Shown here: positions 17,782-27,908 of the stretch, piece by piece
Layout of the letters: the number at the start of each line of letters is the position of its first letter
Numbering within the stretch: the stretch's first letter is position 1
Assembly: GCA_013822395.1 (NCBI GenBank)
Contig: PNKK01000008.1
Location: 23,090 to 87,089, forward strand
Length of the DNA stretch: 64,000 bases
Source of the DNA: Anaerolinea sp.
GTDB lineage: Bacteria > Chloroflexota > Limnocylindria > Limnocylindrales > CSP1-4
Direction: 5' to 3'
Translations under genes and position numbers: made by a program
Notes under the pieces: generated by a model
What the model was told of the DNA's origin: nothing
The model's input: the letters and a program-made list of their open reading frames with translations, nothing else
The model's database searches: none

Positions 17782-19854
17782 CTAAACGAGGTCGCGAGGG
17801 ATCGACTCCGTGGTACGGGCGGCATGGAAGGGCTCGCCGTCGAGGCGGACGACGAGCCGCAGGTCCAAGTGGAAGGTCGTGGCGTCCGAGGTCGTGTCGC
17901 CGTCGACGTCGACCTCCATGACGTGCCCGTCACGCTCAAGACGATACCGGATCCGACTCACCATCCGGGCTCGTGCCGGGTCGGCGTCCGAGGCGGTCAG
18001 GTCATGGGATTCCGCGCTGTACAGGCGCGCGCCGTCGGGGAGGACCGTGTCGCCGCCGTCATGGGTGGACACCGTGACCGTTCCGGCCATGACGTCCTCG
18101 GTCACCCGCCAGATCGGGGTATCGGACGAGCCGCCGCCGACCTCATCGAGCGCCGGGAGCTCCGTTCGGAAGGTCGGGACCGTGGCGTCGTCGTGGGCCG
18201 GTGCCAGCGGGAGGTCAAGCCGGGAGGCTGCAGCCGGCTCGCCGCCGTGGTGGAGCGTCAGCCACCCGGCATCCGGCGACGGCCAGATGACGGGCCAGCA
18301 GGCCGACGCGACGGAGACACGGATCCGGTGGCCGGGCGCGAAGCGGTAGCCGGCAGCGCGGAGTGGCACGCGGACGGTCTCGACGGTGCCGGGCATGAGC
18401 GGCTCCGGCGTGGCGTGGGAGCGACGGTGGGTGAGGTTGAGGATCCCCATCGTGACCTGGCCGGAGGTTCCGTCCGGGGCGACGTCCGAGAGCCGCGCCA
18501 CGAGCGTCGCGACCGGCATCTCGGTCGAGACCTGCACCACCAGCTCGGCCATGCCGAGGATCTCGAGGGCGGCCTCGAGCGGCTCGGACGTGTAGGTCGG
18601 CGCGCCGGCCTCGTCCGGGCGGATGTCGCGCGCGAGTCCGTTCGGCGCGCCGCCGGCGCCCCAGGAGAGGCCGCCGCGCAGGCCGGCCGTCGGGCGGTGG
18701 GGGAAGCGCATCGCTCCACCCGCCGAAGGTGGCGCCCCGGCCAGACCTCCGCGAAGCGGCTCGTCCCCGCCGGCGAGCCAGAGAGAGCGCCGTCCGGCGC
18801 CGGCCGGCGGGTAGGCGGCGACCGCCCGCCAGCGACCGGGCCACGCCGCCGGGAACGGCTCGGGCGGGGCGAAGTCTCGCTGAAACCAGGTCAGCGCGGG
18901 CTCGTCCATCGTCCCGTTCGGCTCGCCCTTCAGCCAGTGGTCGTAGAACCGAACGAGCTCGTGGAGCCAGTCCAGGTTCGGGCCGGGGTAGCCGTCGTCG
19001 GGGAATTCGTGGGACCAGTTCCCGACGATCGCGCGGCGTGGCGCGGGGCAGCGCTCCAGCATCCGGAGGGCTGGGTCCACGTATGCGTCCATCCACCCGC
19101 CGACGAGGAGCACCGCCGCCTCGATCCGCTCGTAGGCCGGGGCGAGCGAGCCCTGGCGCCAGTACGCGCCGTCCCGCTGATGACGCAGCCAGGGGAGGAG
19201 CCAGACGGGCGTCGCCTCGAGGCGCCGGCGCCAGGCGGCGATCCAGTCCTCGCCCTCGCGCGCCGGCAGGGCCGGCAGGGCGTTCGACGCCACCTGACTC
19301 ACCGCGTACTGGGTCAGCTCGGATGCGGTGACGCAGCCGCCGATGTAGTGAACGTCGTCCGTGTACCGGTCGTCGGTGGCGTACATCGGGACGATCGCCC
19401 GGAGGTGCGGCGGTCGGAGCGCCGCGACCTGGATGGACGTGAATCCGCCGTACGAGATGCCCCACATCCCGACGCGCCCGGTGCACCACGGCTGCGCCGC
19501 GAGCCACTCCACGAGGTCGTAGCCGTCCCGGGTCTCGTCGGCCGTGTACTCGTCGAAAGCGATCCCGTCGGACCGCCCGGTGCCGCGGACGTCGACCCGG
19601 CAGAGGACGTAGCCGCGCGCGGCGAGGTAGCGGCCGCGCGACTCGTCGGCATTCGCGCGCCAGTCGTCTTTGCGATACGGGATCAGTTCCAGGATCGCCG
19701 GGGCCGGCGATGCCGGCGAGGCATCATCGGGGAGCCACAGGTTCGCAGACAGCTCGGTGCCGTCGCGGACCGGGATCCGGACGTCGCGCTCGCTCCGGAC
19801 GCCGTGCACGGGATCGCTCGCCGGGCGCTCGTCGGACACAGGAGAGGGTGGCAC
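17782..19854 (-). CDS. CocE/NonD family serine hydrolase (X-Pro dipeptidyl-peptidase-like)
   Basis: A 690-residue alpha/beta-hydrolase of the CocE/X-prolyl dipeptidyl peptidase group. The nucleophile motif is GISYGG with Ser at about residue 134. The early DVRIPVRDGTELSANLW and RVDVRGTGRSDG blocks are typical, and about residues 450-680 form the C-terminal jelly-roll domain (PEPLMPGTVETVRVPL onward). No signal peptide is visible, so it is likely cytoplasmic. It would cleave acyl or peptide bonds of small substrates; the true substrate is unknown. It is divergent from a peptide-type ABC importer across 292 bp, which fits use of imported peptides, but that link is inference. Confidence 0.85.
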   Translation of the reverse strand: MPPSPVSDERPASDPVHGVRSERDVRIPVRDGTELSANLWLPDDASPASPAPAILELIPYRKDDWRANADESRGRYLAARGYVLCRVDVRGTGRSDGIAFDEYTADETRDGYDLVEWLAAQPWCTGRVGMWGISYGGFTSIQVAALRPPHLRAIVPMYATDDRYTDDVHYIGGCVTASELTQYAVSQVASNALPALPAREGEDWIAAWRRRLEATPVWLLPWLRHQRDGAYWRQGSLAPAYERIEAAVLLVGGWMDAYVDPALRMLERCPAPRRAIVGNWSHEFPDDGYPGPNLDWLHELVRFYDHWLKGEPNGTMDEPALTWFQRDFAPPEPFPAAWPGRWRAVAAYPPAGAGRRSLWLAGGDEPLRGGLAGAPPSAGGAMRFPHRPTAGLRGGLSWGAGGAPNGLARDIRPDEAGAPTYTSEPLEAALEILGMAELVVQVSTEMPVATLVARLSDVAPDGTSGQVTMGILNLTHRRSHATPEPLMPGTVETVRVPLRAAGYRFAPGHRIRVSVASACWPVIWPSPDAGWLTLHHGGEPAAASRLDLPLAPAHDDATVPTFRTELPALDEVGGGSSDTPIWRVTEDVMAGTVTVSTHDGGDTVLPDGARLYSAESHDLTASDADPARARMVSRIRYRLERDGHVMEVDVDGDTTSDATTFHLDLRLVVRLDGEPFHAARTTESIPRDLV

Positions 19855-20146
19855 TCACCGGAGTCTACGGGGCGCTGCGACCGTCGACACCCGGGTCCTG
19901 TCGTGCGGACCGCGCTGCGGCTCGACAACCCGCACCCGGCCGGCGAGGTGCTGGCGTCCCGACACGGTGCGCCTTCGAGGCTGAGCCAGGCCGCCGGGTG
20001 AGCCTCCCGCCCGGGTAGGCACCCGAGCCCCCGGCGCCCATCGGGAGCGGTTCGCGCCACGGGCCGGTGTGCGCCGCGACCTTGCGAGCGGGCACCGGGG
20101 TATGGGACCCTGCGCGCACGACCTGCGTGTCGCAGGAGGAGGAGCC

Positions 20147-22042
20147 ATGCGATCGTCCATCCGCGCCCGTCTGACGGCCGCCGCGGCCGCAGCCGGTCTG
20201 ATCCTCGGCGGGCTCGCCCCGTCCGGCCCGGTCGTCGCCGCCGACCCGCTCGTGCTGCGGGCGGGGACGGACCAGGACCTGCAGGTCCTGAATCCGTTCA
20301 ATTCCATCCTCGTCGTCGACTTCGAGGTCTTCACCCTCAACTACGACCTGCTCGTCAACTTCGGGCCGGACCTCGAGCCGACGCCTGGCTTTGCCGACCA
20401 GTGGAGCGTCTCCGACGACGGGCTGACGTGGACCTTCCGCATCCGCGAGGGCATGAAATGGTCCGACGGGACCCCAGCCACGAGCGAAGACGCCCGGTAC
20501 ACGTACCAGCTGGCCCTCGACGCGGATGCGAAGAGCCAGGCGAGTGCGGACGGCTACTACCTCGGCGCCGGCTACCTGGAGCCGTACCTCCTCAACGCCG
20601 GGGTCACCGCGGTGAGTGCACCGGATCCCCGGACGCTCGTCGTCGAGACGAGCTTCGCGAGCACCCTCCTGCTCCAGGCATACGTGCCGATCCTGCCCAA
20701 GCACATCTGGTCGAAGTACACGCTCGACGACATCGCCAACGTGAGCGCCACCCCGTTCCTCAACGAGCCACCGGTCGTGGGCACGGGCCCATATCAGGCC
20801 GTCGAGTGGAAGCCTGGCGAGTTCATCCGCTTCACCCGGAACCCGAACTACTGGGGCCCGCAGGGGGCCGCGGACGAGGTGATCATCCTCACATTCGACA
20901 ACGCGGACACCATGGTCCAGGCGCTCAAGACCGGCGAGCTGGACTATGTTCGCGGGGTCCAGCCGGCGCAGTTCGACGCGCTGAAGACCGAGCCGAACAT
21001 CGTGACGGTGGCCGGAGTCTCCAACGGCTTCTCGGAGATCGCCTTCAACACGAAGGGCAACACGGAGGGCTACGGCGGCTCGACCTCCGCCCTGACCGAC
21101 CCCGGATTCCGGGACGCGCTCGGCTGGGCGGTGGACCAGGCGAAGCTCGTCGAGGTCACCCTCGGCGGCTACGGGACGCCGGGCGACAGCATCGTCCCGC
21201 CGTTCCACACCCGCTGGTACACCAGGCCGGACAACCCGCGCAGCTTCAATCTCGATGAGGCGAATCGGCGCCTCGACGCCGCCGGCTACACGCGCGGCAC
21301 CGACGGCAGGCGCCTCGACAAGGAGGGCCAGCCAATCGTCCTTCGGGTCACCTGGCCGAGCTCCGAGGCGGAGAACGAGACGAACGCCCAGTTCATCAAG
21401 GAGTGGTGGGGCCAGGTCGGGATCGGGGTGGACGCGTACGTCACGGAGGAGGGCAAGCTCCTCGAGGACGTCGTGCCTCCGGTTGCCGGCGGCCCGGCGA
21501 ACTTCGACGTCCAGCTGTGGGGCTGGGTCGGCGATCCCGATCCAACCTCGCTCCTCAACGTCCTCCGGACCGAGGAGATCGGCAGCTTCAGCGACAGCTT
21601 CTGGTCGAACGCGCGCTACGACGAGCTCTTCCTCCAGCAGCGCGCGGAGGCGGACACGGCGAAGCGGTTCGACATGATCAAGGAGATGCAGAACCTCGCC
21701 TATGACGAGGCGCCGTACATCGTCATGTACTACGACGCCGAGCTCCACGCGTACCGGACCGACAAGTTCGCGGGCTGGCGGAGCCAGCCCTCGGAGGGCG
21801 GCACGCCGCTGTTTGGCTACGGCTCGGGCGGGTACACGGTCCTGACCGACGTGAACGCCGTTCCCACGCCCGGACCGACCGACGTCACGGCACCCACCGC
21901 TGGCTCGTCACCGACGCCCTCCGGGACCGGCGGAGGTGGCGACTCGCTGCCGCTGATCCTCGGGGCCGGGGGCCTCGTCGTGATCGTCGCGGTCGCCATC
22001 ATCCTCCTGCGTCGCCGCCCGGCCGCCGCCGAGGACGAGTGA
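20147..22042 (+). CDS. Peptide/nickel-type ABC transporter substrate-binding protein with C-terminal membrane anchor
   Basis: A 631-residue SBP_bac_5 family protein. Residues 1-35 are a Sec signal peptide with a long Ala/Leu core ending near VVAADP. The body shows the family pattern GLTWTFRIREGMKWSDGTP and EPPVVGTGPYQAVEWKPGEF. After a Thr/Pro/Gly/Ser-rich linker (about 575-600) there is a transmembrane helix (about 601-621) followed by RRRP and a short acidic tail, so the binding protein is tethered at its C-terminus rather than lipidated. ATG 20147 has GGAGGAGG just upstream. It is the first gene of a five-gene operon with two permeases and two ATPases. Confidence 0.9.
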   Translation: MRSSIRARLTAAAAAAGLILGGLAPSGPVVAADPLVLRAGTDQDLQVLNPFNSILVVDFEVFTLNYDLLVNFGPDLEPTPGFADQWSVSDDGLTWTFRIREGMKWSDGTPATSEDARYTYQLALDADAKSQASADGYYLGAGYLEPYLLNAGVTAVSAPDPRTLVVETSFASTLLLQAYVPILPKHIWSKYTLDDIANVSATPFLNEPPVVGTGPYQAVEWKPGEFIRFTRNPNYWGPQGAADEVIILTFDNADTMVQALKTGELDYVRGVQPAQFDALKTEPNIVTVAGVSNGFSEIAFNTKGNTEGYGGSTSALTDPGFRDALGWAVDQAKLVEVTLGGYGTPGDSIVPPFHTRWYTRPDNPRSFNLDEANRRLDAAGYTRGTDGRRLDKEGQPIVLRVTWPSSEAENETNAQFIKEWWGQVGIGVDAYVTEEGKLLEDVVPPVAGGPANFDVQLWGWVGDPDPTSLLNVLRTEEIGSFSDSFWSNARYDELFLQQRAEADTAKRFDMIKEMQNLAYDEAPYIVMYYDAELHAYRTDKFAGWRSQPSEGGTPLFGYGSGGYTVLTDVNAVPTPGPTDVTAPTAGSSPTPSGTGGGGDSLPLILGAGGLVVIVAVAIILLRRRPAAAEDE

Positions 22043-22118
22043 TCGCCGGAGCCGTCGGCACCGCGCGTCGGGGGGCGGCCACCGGGCGGCCCCCCGACAT
22101 GATTCGCGGCTGACACCG

Positions 22119-23129
22119 ATGCGCGGCGGCTACGTGCTGCGGCGGCTCGGCGTCGCTGGCGCGACGATCGTCGCCATCGTCCTGTTCAACTTCGTCCTCT
22201 TCCGGCTCATGCCGGGCTCGCCGGAGCGGATCCTCCTGCGGGGCGTCCCGAACGTCTCCGCCGAGCGGCTCGAGGCGACACGGCAGCGGTGGGGCCTGAA
22301 CGACCCCGTCCTCCCGATCGTGATCGACGACGGCGGGCCTCGCCTGGCTCTCGAGAACCAGCTCTTCAAGTACCTCGCCGCCACGGTCGGGGGCGATCTC
22401 GGCTTCTCGTTCGTGGCGCGCGGCCAGGAGGTCACGGACGTCCTGGCGCAGCGGCTCTGGCCGACGCTGCTCCTGTTCGGGCTCGGCGAGCTCGTCGCGA
22501 TCGTGCTCGGGCTGGCGCTCGGCGCCTACTCGGGCTGGCGGCGCGGCGGTCCCATCGACTATCTCGGCAACGGCGTCTCGCTCTTTCTGTACGCGACGCC
22601 GTACTTCTTGCTCGGCATGGTCCTGCTGCTCCTCGGCGCGGCCGTGGGCCTGCCGACGTTCGGGATGCTCACCGCCGGGGCCGTCTACGCGGACGTCTGG
22701 GCTCGGCTGGGCGACCTGGGGGCCCACCTGGTGCTCCCGCTGGCGACGGTCTCGTTGGGCCTGGTGGGCCAGTACGCGATCGTCATGCGAAGCTCGATCA
22801 TGGAGACGCTCTCCGAGGACTACGTCACGACGGCCCGGGCGATGGGCCTTCCCGACGGTCGCATCCTCCGCGCGCACGCCCTGCCGAATGCCCTCCTGCC
22901 GACCGTCTCGCTGATCGCCATCAACCTCGGCTATGTCATCGCCGGCGCAGTGACGGTGGAGGTTGTGTTCAACTGGCCCGGTCTCGGGACACTCACGGTC
23001 GATGCCCTGACGGCCCGCGACTACCCGGTCCTGCAGGGGGTCTTCCTGCTCCTGTCGATCACGGTCGTGCTGGGGAACCTCGTCGCCGACCTCGTGTACG
23101 GGCTCCTGGACCCGCGGGTGCGGACGTGA
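22119..23129 (+). CDS. ABC transporter permease, DppB/OppB type
   Basis: A 336-residue inner-membrane permease. It has the N-terminal membrane helix with FRLMPGSP (conserved in DppB-like proteins), a periplasmic domain, and five further helices. The EAA loop that contacts the ATPase is recognisable as DYVTTARAMGLPDGRILRAHALPNALLP at about residues 232-259. It would form the pore with the next permease. The next gene starts inside its stop codon (GTGA overlap at 23126). Confidence 0.92.
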   Translation: MRGGYVLRRLGVAGATIVAIVLFNFVLFRLMPGSPERILLRGVPNVSAERLEATRQRWGLNDPVLPIVIDDGGPRLALENQLFKYLAATVGGDLGFSFVARGQEVTDVLAQRLWPTLLLFGLGELVAIVLGLALGAYSGWRRGGPIDYLGNGVSLFLYATPYFLLGMVLLLLGAAVGLPTFGMLTAGAVYADVWARLGDLGAHLVLPLATVSLGLVGQYAIVMRSSIMETLSEDYVTTARAMGLPDGRILRAHALPNALLPTVSLIAINLGYVIAGAVTVEVVFNWPGLGTLTVDALTARDYPVLQGVFLLLSITVVLGNLVADLVYGLLDPRVRT

Positions 23130-24076
23130 CGCCGGACTCGCTCACGGTGGTCGGCGGGGGAGCTCAGGCGCGCTCCCGCCGGGGCGCGTTGGGGGCGTTC
23201 CTGGGTCGCTACGCTCGCCGGCGGGACGGGATGCTGGGGGCGGTCATCCTGGCGTTCTTCACCGTCCTGGCCATCGCGCCCGAGCTATTCGTGGGCCCGC
23301 TCGAGACGGTCGTGACCGCGACCGGCGGGCGCCTCCAGCCGCCGAGCGCGGAGTTTCCGTTCGGTACGGACCAGGTGGGTCGCGACGTGCTCAACCTGAC
23401 CGTCCACGGGGCGCGAGTGTCGATGGTCATCGGGCTTCTCGCAACCGTCGTGACCGTGGTGATCGGGGCGGTGATCGGGGTCGTGTCAGGGTTCGTGGGC
23501 GGACGCCTCGACGGGATCCTGATGCGGATCACCGACTTCTTCCTCGTCCTGCCGACGTTCGTCCTCGCCCTGATCCTGACGCCGATCATCCAGGATCTCG
23601 TGGGGTCCAGCTCGCGCGAGATTCTCGGCATCCGGATGACGCTCATCGTCATCGTCGTGGTGATCGGGATCACGAGCTGGTCGTCCACCGCCCGGATCAT
23701 CCGCGGCCAGACGCTCTCGCTGCGCGAGCGCGCGTTCGTGGATCGTGCCCGGGTCATCGGCGCCGGGCCGGGACACATCATGGTCAGGCACATCCTCCCG
23801 AACGTCCTGAACCTCATCGTCGCGAACGCCGTGCTCGTGTTCGCCGGGGCGGTCCTGACCGAGACGACGCTCTCGTTCGTGGGTCTGGGCGACCCATTCC
23901 AGCCGTCGTGGGGCCAGCTCCTCGACGCCGCCCGTGAGGCCGGCGCGCCCGGCCTCCTCGCCTGGTGGGACTTCGTGCCACCCGGGCTGAGCATCGTGCT
24001 CGTGGTCTTCGCATTCACGCTCGTCGGCGGCGCGCTCGACGACCTCCTCAACCCCCGCCGCCGATCCCGCCCGTGA
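23126..24076 (+). CDS. ABC transporter permease, DppC/OppC type
   Basis: A 316-residue permease of the DppC type: N-terminal cytoplasmic segment, first helix (GAVILAFFTVLAIAPELF), the FGTDQVGRDVLNLTVHGARVS block typical of OppC/DppC, and the EAA loop FVDRARVIGAGPGHIMVRHILPN. The following TTLSFVGLGDPFQPSWG is also a family hallmark. GTG 23126 overlaps the previous stop by 4 nt, and the next gene starts at 24073 inside its own stop, so the operon is translationally coupled. Confidence 0.92.
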   Translation: MTPDSLTVVGGGAQARSRRGALGAFLGRYARRRDGMLGAVILAFFTVLAIAPELFVGPLETVVTATGGRLQPPSAEFPFGTDQVGRDVLNLTVHGARVSMVIGLLATVVTVVIGAVIGVVSGFVGGRLDGILMRITDFFLVLPTFVLALILTPIIQDLVGSSSREILGIRMTLIVIVVVIGITSWSSTARIIRGQTLSLRERAFVDRARVIGAGPGHIMVRHILPNVLNLIVANAVLVFAGAVLTETTLSFVGLGDPFQPSWGQLLDAAREAGAPGLLAWWDFVPPGLSIVLVVFAFTLVGGALDDLLNPRRRSRP

Positions 24077-25131
24077 CCGCCCCGGCCGATCGCCAGCTGC
24101 CGAAGCAGGCGGATCCGTCCGCTCCGCTCCTGGAGGTCCAGGGGCTGCGAACACAGTTCCGGCTCGGGAGCGAGGTGGTCCACGCCGTGGACGGGGTCAG
24201 CTTCCGGCTGGAGCGAGGCGAGTCGCTCGGGATCGCGGGCGAGTCGGGCTGCGGCAAGACGACGACGGCGCTCTCGCTCGTTGGGCTCCTGCCCGCCAAC
24301 GCCCGGGTCCTCGAGGGCAGCGTCCGGCTCTACGGGATCGAGCTCGCCGGCCGTTCCGAGATCGGTCTGCGCCGCTACCGGTGGCGCGAGATCGCGATCG
24401 TCTTCCAGGGCGCGATGAACGCCCTGAACCCGGTCCGCCGCATCCGCGACCAGATCGCCGAGCCGATCGTCCAGCGGTTGCAGGTGGACGAGGGTGCCGC
24501 GCGCCGGAAGGCGGGCGACCTGCTGGAGCTCGTCGGCATCCCGCGTGCCCGCGACCGTGCCTACCCGCACGAGCTCTCGGGCGGGATGCGCCAGCGGGCG
24601 ATGATCGCGATGGCCCTCGCCTGCGACCCGGCGATCCTTATCGGCGACGAGCCGACGACCGCCCTCGACGTGATGATCCAGGCGCAGATCCTGGAGCTGC
24701 TCGAGCGCCTGCGGTCCCAGCTGGGCCTCTCGCTCATCCTGATCACTCACGACCTGGCGGTCATCGCCGAGACATGCGATCGGGTCATGGTGATGTACGC
24801 GGGCCGGGTTGCCGAGGAGGGCCGGGTCGCAGACGTCTTCGCGCGGCCGCGCCATCCGTACACGCAGCGGCTGCTGGGGTCGATCCCCAACCTCCGGGTG
24901 GATCGGCGGGCCCTCGACATCATCCCCGGCTCGCCCCCGGACCTCCGGGACCCGCCACCCGGCTGCCGGTTCGCCCCGCGCTGCCCGGTCGTGATGGAGA
25001 TCTGCCGGACGGAGATACCGCCCGAGGTCCGTTTTGCCGACGGCGTCCGCGTCGCCTGTCACCAGTACCCCGAGAGCAGCGACGGCAGGCCGGTGATCCT
25101 GCCCACCAAAGAGCCCGGAACGTCGCGGTGA
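24073..25131 (+). CDS. ABC transporter ATP-binding protein, DppD/OppD type
   Basis: A 352-residue ATPase. Walker A is GESGCGKTT (about residue 56-64), the signature is LSGGMRQR, and Walker B with catalytic glutamate is [12 protein letters not shown]. The C-terminal oligopeptide-transporter extension carries the cysteine cluster [14 protein letters not shown], which in this subfamily binds a 4Fe-4S cluster. It drives import with the neighbouring DppF-type subunit. GTG 24073 overlaps the stop of the permease gene. Confidence 0.93.
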   Translation: MTAPADRQLPKQADPSAPLLEVQGLRTQFRLGSEVVHAVDGVSFRLERGESLGIAGESGCGKTTTALSLVGLLPANARVLEGSVRLYGIELAGRSEIGLRRYRWREIAIVFQGAMNALNPVRRIRDQIAEPIVQRLQVDEGAARRKAGDLLELVGIPRARDRAYPHELSGGMRQRAMIAMALACDPAILIGDEPTTALDVMIQAQILELLERLRSQLGLSLILITHDLAVIAETCDRVMVMYAGRVAEEGRVADVFARPRHPYTQRLLGSIPNLRVDRRALDIIPGSPPDLRDPPPGCRFAPRCPVVMEICRTEIPPEVRFADGVRVACHQYPESSDGRPVILPTKEPGTSR

Positions 25132-26243
25132 CGGATCGAGCCGGCCGCCAGGACCCGCCGACCGGCACTGACGTCCTGCGCCTGGAGGCCATCGAGGTCC
25201 ATTTCCCCGTCCGCGGGGGATGGGGCGATCGCCTGTCGGGTCGCCCGGCGAGCGTCGTCCGGGCGGTGGATGGGGTCGACCTCTCCATTCGGACCGGGGA
25301 GGTCCTCGCCCTCGTCGGCGAGTCCGGCAGCGGGAAGACGACGATCGGCCGGGTCATCGTCAAGCTGACCCGTCAGACCGCGGGCCGGATCTGGCTGGAC
25401 GGGCAGGACGTCTCCGGCCTGTGGGGCATCCGGGCGCTCGGCGCCTATCGTCGCCGGGTCCAGATCGTCTTCCAGGATCCGTATGAGACGCTCAACCCCC
25501 GCCAGTCGATCTTCGATTTCGTCGCCGAGCCGCTCGTCGTCAACAGGATGGTTGGGTCCGAGGCCGAGCGCCGGCAGCGCGTGCTGGCCGCCCTGGACGC
25601 GGCCGGGCTTCGGCCCGCCGAGGAGATTGCGGCGCGGTTCCCGCATGAGCTGTCGGGCGGCCAGCGCCAGCGGGTCGTGATCGCTGGCGCGCTCGTCATG
25701 GGGCCGCAGATCGTGGTCGCGGACGAGCCGGTCTCCATGCTCGACGTCTCGATCCGGACGGAGCTCCTTCGGCTGATGCTCGATCTCCGGGCCGAGCGGA
25801 ACCTCGCCTACCTGTTCATCACCCACGACCTGTCGCTGGCGTGGGTGATCGCGGACCGGATCGCGGTTCTCTATCTCGGGAAGGTCATGGAGATCGGGCC
25901 GGCCGAGGCCGTCATCCGGCATCCGCATCACCCGTACACGGCGGCGCTCGTGAGCGTCTCGCCGTCGCCGGACCCGCTCGCGGAGGGCAGCGCCCGGTCG
26001 CGGACCATCCTGGTGGGCGAGACGCCCGATGCCGTGCACATCCCGACCGGCTGCCGGTTCCACCCGCGCTGCCCGCTCGCGTTCGATCGCTGCCGGACCG
26101 AGGCGCCGCCGCTCTTCGACGTTGGCGGCGGACAGGCGGCCGCGTGCTGGCTCGCCGAGGGCGGACGTGAGTTGCCGGTCCTGCCGGCCACCCGACCCAC
26201 GCCGGAGCTGGACACGGCGTCCGATCCGGCTCGAGCTCGTTGA
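25128..26243 (+). CDS. ABC transporter ATP-binding protein, DppF/OppF type
   Basis: A 371-residue ATPase paired with the previous one. Walker [11 protein letters not shown]-loop [11 protein letters not shown] (the typical DppF form), signature LSGGQRQR and Walker [12 protein letters not shown] are all intact. The C-terminal oligopeptide domain again has [17 protein letters not shown] 25128 overlaps the stop of the D-type ATPase gene. It is the last gene of the importer operon; a strong hairpin follows at 26275. Confidence 0.93.
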   Translation: MTDRAGRQDPPTGTDVLRLEAIEVHFPVRGGWGDRLSGRPASVVRAVDGVDLSIRTGEVLALVGESGSGKTTIGRVIVKLTRQTAGRIWLDGQDVSGLWGIRALGAYRRRVQIVFQDPYETLNPRQSIFDFVAEPLVVNRMVGSEAERRQRVLAALDAAGLRPAEEIAARFPHELSGGQRQRVVIAGALVMGPQIVVADEPVSMLDVSIRTELLRLMLDLRAERNLAYLFITHDLSLAWVIADRIAVLYLGKVMEIGPAEAVIRHPHHPYTAALVSVSPSPDPLAEGSARSRTILVGETPDAVHIPTGCRFHPRCPLAFDRCRTEAPPLFDVGGGQAAACWLAEGGRELPVLPATRPTPELDTASDPARAR

Positions 26244-26274
26244 GGTTCGGTGCCGGTCGTAGCGCAGGTGCGCT

Positions 26275-26306
26275 GCTGATCCGCGGCTCCCGGGCCGCGG
26301 ATCAGC
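26275..26306. terminator. 13-bp perfect hairpin between convergent importer and catalase genes
   Basis: GCTGATCCGCGGC and its exact complement flank a 6-nt TCCCGG loop. It lies 31 nt after the ATPase stop and 12 nt beyond the catalase stop, so it can serve both strands. There is no T-run, as is common in GC-rich genomes. Confidence 0.75.
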
Positions 26307-26318
26307 GTGGAGCGAGCT

Positions 26319-27851
26319 TCAGACGCTCGCCGCCGTCACCGGGGATGGGATGCCGAGACCGTCGGCCACGCGGGTCCCGTAGTCCGGGTCGCATTGCGCG
26401 AACAGGCCGACCAGGCGGTCCTGGATCTGGCGCTCGCACCGTCCGAGCAGCGCGACCATGTTGGCGACGAGATCCTCGCGCTCCCAGTCAGGCATCGTCC
26501 GGTAGCGCTCTCCGGCCTGGGCGAAGTCATTGGTCCGCTCGATCTTCGAGCGGGTCAGACGGCCGTGGATCTCGGGCGCATAGTCGGGGCCGGAGCGGTC
26601 CGCCTCACGGAGGCCACCCGTCGAGCTCGGCTCGTAGTTCACGTGCGGGTTCGGGCCGGTGGCATCCACCGCGTACGCCATCTGGCCATCACGCTGGTTC
26701 GTGGCCGGCCTCGCGAGCGGCTGGTTGATCGGCAGCTGGAGGTAGTTCGGCCCGACGCGATAGCGCTGCGTGTCGGAGTACGAGAACGTCCGTCCCACGA
26801 GCATCTTGTCGTCGGAGAAGTCGAGCCCATCGACGAGCACGCCGGTGCCGAAGGCGGCCTGCTCGTTCTCGGCGAAGAAGTTCTCGACATTCCGGTCGAG
26901 CGTCATCATCCCGACCGGACGGAGCGGGAAGACGTCCTCGGGCCACGTCTTGGTATCGTCGAGCGGGTCGAAGTCGAGCTCCGGGTGCTCGCCGTCCGAC
27001 ATGATCTGGACATTCAGCTCCCAGCGCGGGTAGTCGCCACGCTCGATGGCCTCGTGCAGGTCCCTGGACGCGCTGCCGAGCTCGGTCGCCTGGATGGCGT
27101 CGGCCTGGGCCTGCGTCAGGGATTCGATTCCCTGCTGCGTCTTCCAGTGGTACTTGACGAGGACACCGTCGCCGGCCGCGTTGACCATCCGGTACGTGTT
27201 CACCCCGAAGCCGTCCATGTGGCGGTAGTCCTTCGGGATGCCGCGCGGGCTGAACAGCCAGGTGAGCATATGCATCGATTCGGGCGTCAGGCCCATGAAG
27301 TCGAAGATCCGGTTGGGCTCCTGGCGGAAGGTGACCGGGTCCGGCTTGAGGGCGTGGATGACATCCGGGAACTTGATCGCGTCGCGGATGAAGAAGACCG
27401 GCAGGTTGTTGCCCACCAGGTCCCAGTTGCCGTCCTCGGTCTTGAACTTGACGGCGAAGCCGCGCGGATCGCGGGCGACCTCGGACGAATCGCGCCCGCC
27501 GATGACCGTCGAGAACCTGACGACGACCGGGGTGCGCTTGCCCCTGGTCTGGAACAGCTTGGCCCGGGTGTAGGTAGAGGCGGGCTCGTCGCCGATGGTC
27601 CCGTACGCCTCGAAAAAGCCGTGGGCGACGAAGCCGCGCGCGTGGACGACCCGCTCGGGGATCCGCTCGCGATCGAAGTGGCTGATCTTCTCGAGGAAAT
27701 GGTAGTTCTCGAGCGTCGCCGGCCCGCGACTGCCGACGGTCCGCTGGTTCTGATTGTCTGCAACGGGATGACCCTGTCGGGTGGTCAGTCGTGGGTCACC
27801 GGACGGCGATCGGCCGTTGCCGTCATGTCCGTTGGAGGTCCTGTCGCCCAT
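26319..27851 (-). CDS. katA: Monofunctional heme catalase
   Basis: A 510-residue clade 3-like small-subunit catalase that disproportionates hydrogen peroxide in the cytoplasm. The catalytic histidine is at about residue 70 in [15 protein letters not shown], the asparagine in [11 protein letters not shown] at about 148, and the proximal heme tyrosine at about 358 in [17 protein letters not shown] 27851 is preceded by GGGGAG 8 nt upstream; an in-frame GTG lies 15 nt earlier. It is a single gene ending at a shared hairpin. No OxyR or PerR gene is adjacent. Confidence 0.95.
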   Translation of the reverse strand: MGDRTSNGHDGNGRSPSGDPRLTTRQGHPVADNQNQRTVGSRGPATLENYHFLEKISHFDRERIPERVVHARGFVAHGFFEAYGTIGDEPASTYTRAKLFQTRGKRTPVVVRFSTVIGGRDSSEVARDPRGFAVKFKTEDGNWDLVGNNLPVFFIRDAIKFPDVIHALKPDPVTFRQEPNRIFDFMGLTPESMHMLTWLFSPRGIPKDYRHMDGFGVNTYRMVNAAGDGVLVKYHWKTQQGIESLTQAQADAIQATELGSASRDLHEAIERGDYPRWELNVQIMSDGEHPELDFDPLDDTKTWPEDVFPLRPVGMMTLDRNVENFFAENEQAAFGTGVLVDGLDFSDDKMLVGRTFSYSDTQRYRVGPNYLQLPINQPLARPATNQRDGQMAYAVDATGPNPHVNYEPSSTGGLREADRSGPDYAPEIHGRLTRSKIERTNDFAQAGERYRTMPDWEREDLVANMVALLGRCERQIQDRLVGLFAQCDPDYGTRVADGLGIPSPVTAASV

Positions 27852-27908
27852 GGAAGTGCTCCCCACTCTGCCGGTGCGTTGCCGGCGACGAATACATCGT
27901 GACTCCCA

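Noticed and set aside
23209..25062. 617-codon minus-strand frame under the importer genes
   Set aside because: Antisense to a permease and an ATPase with intact motifs.
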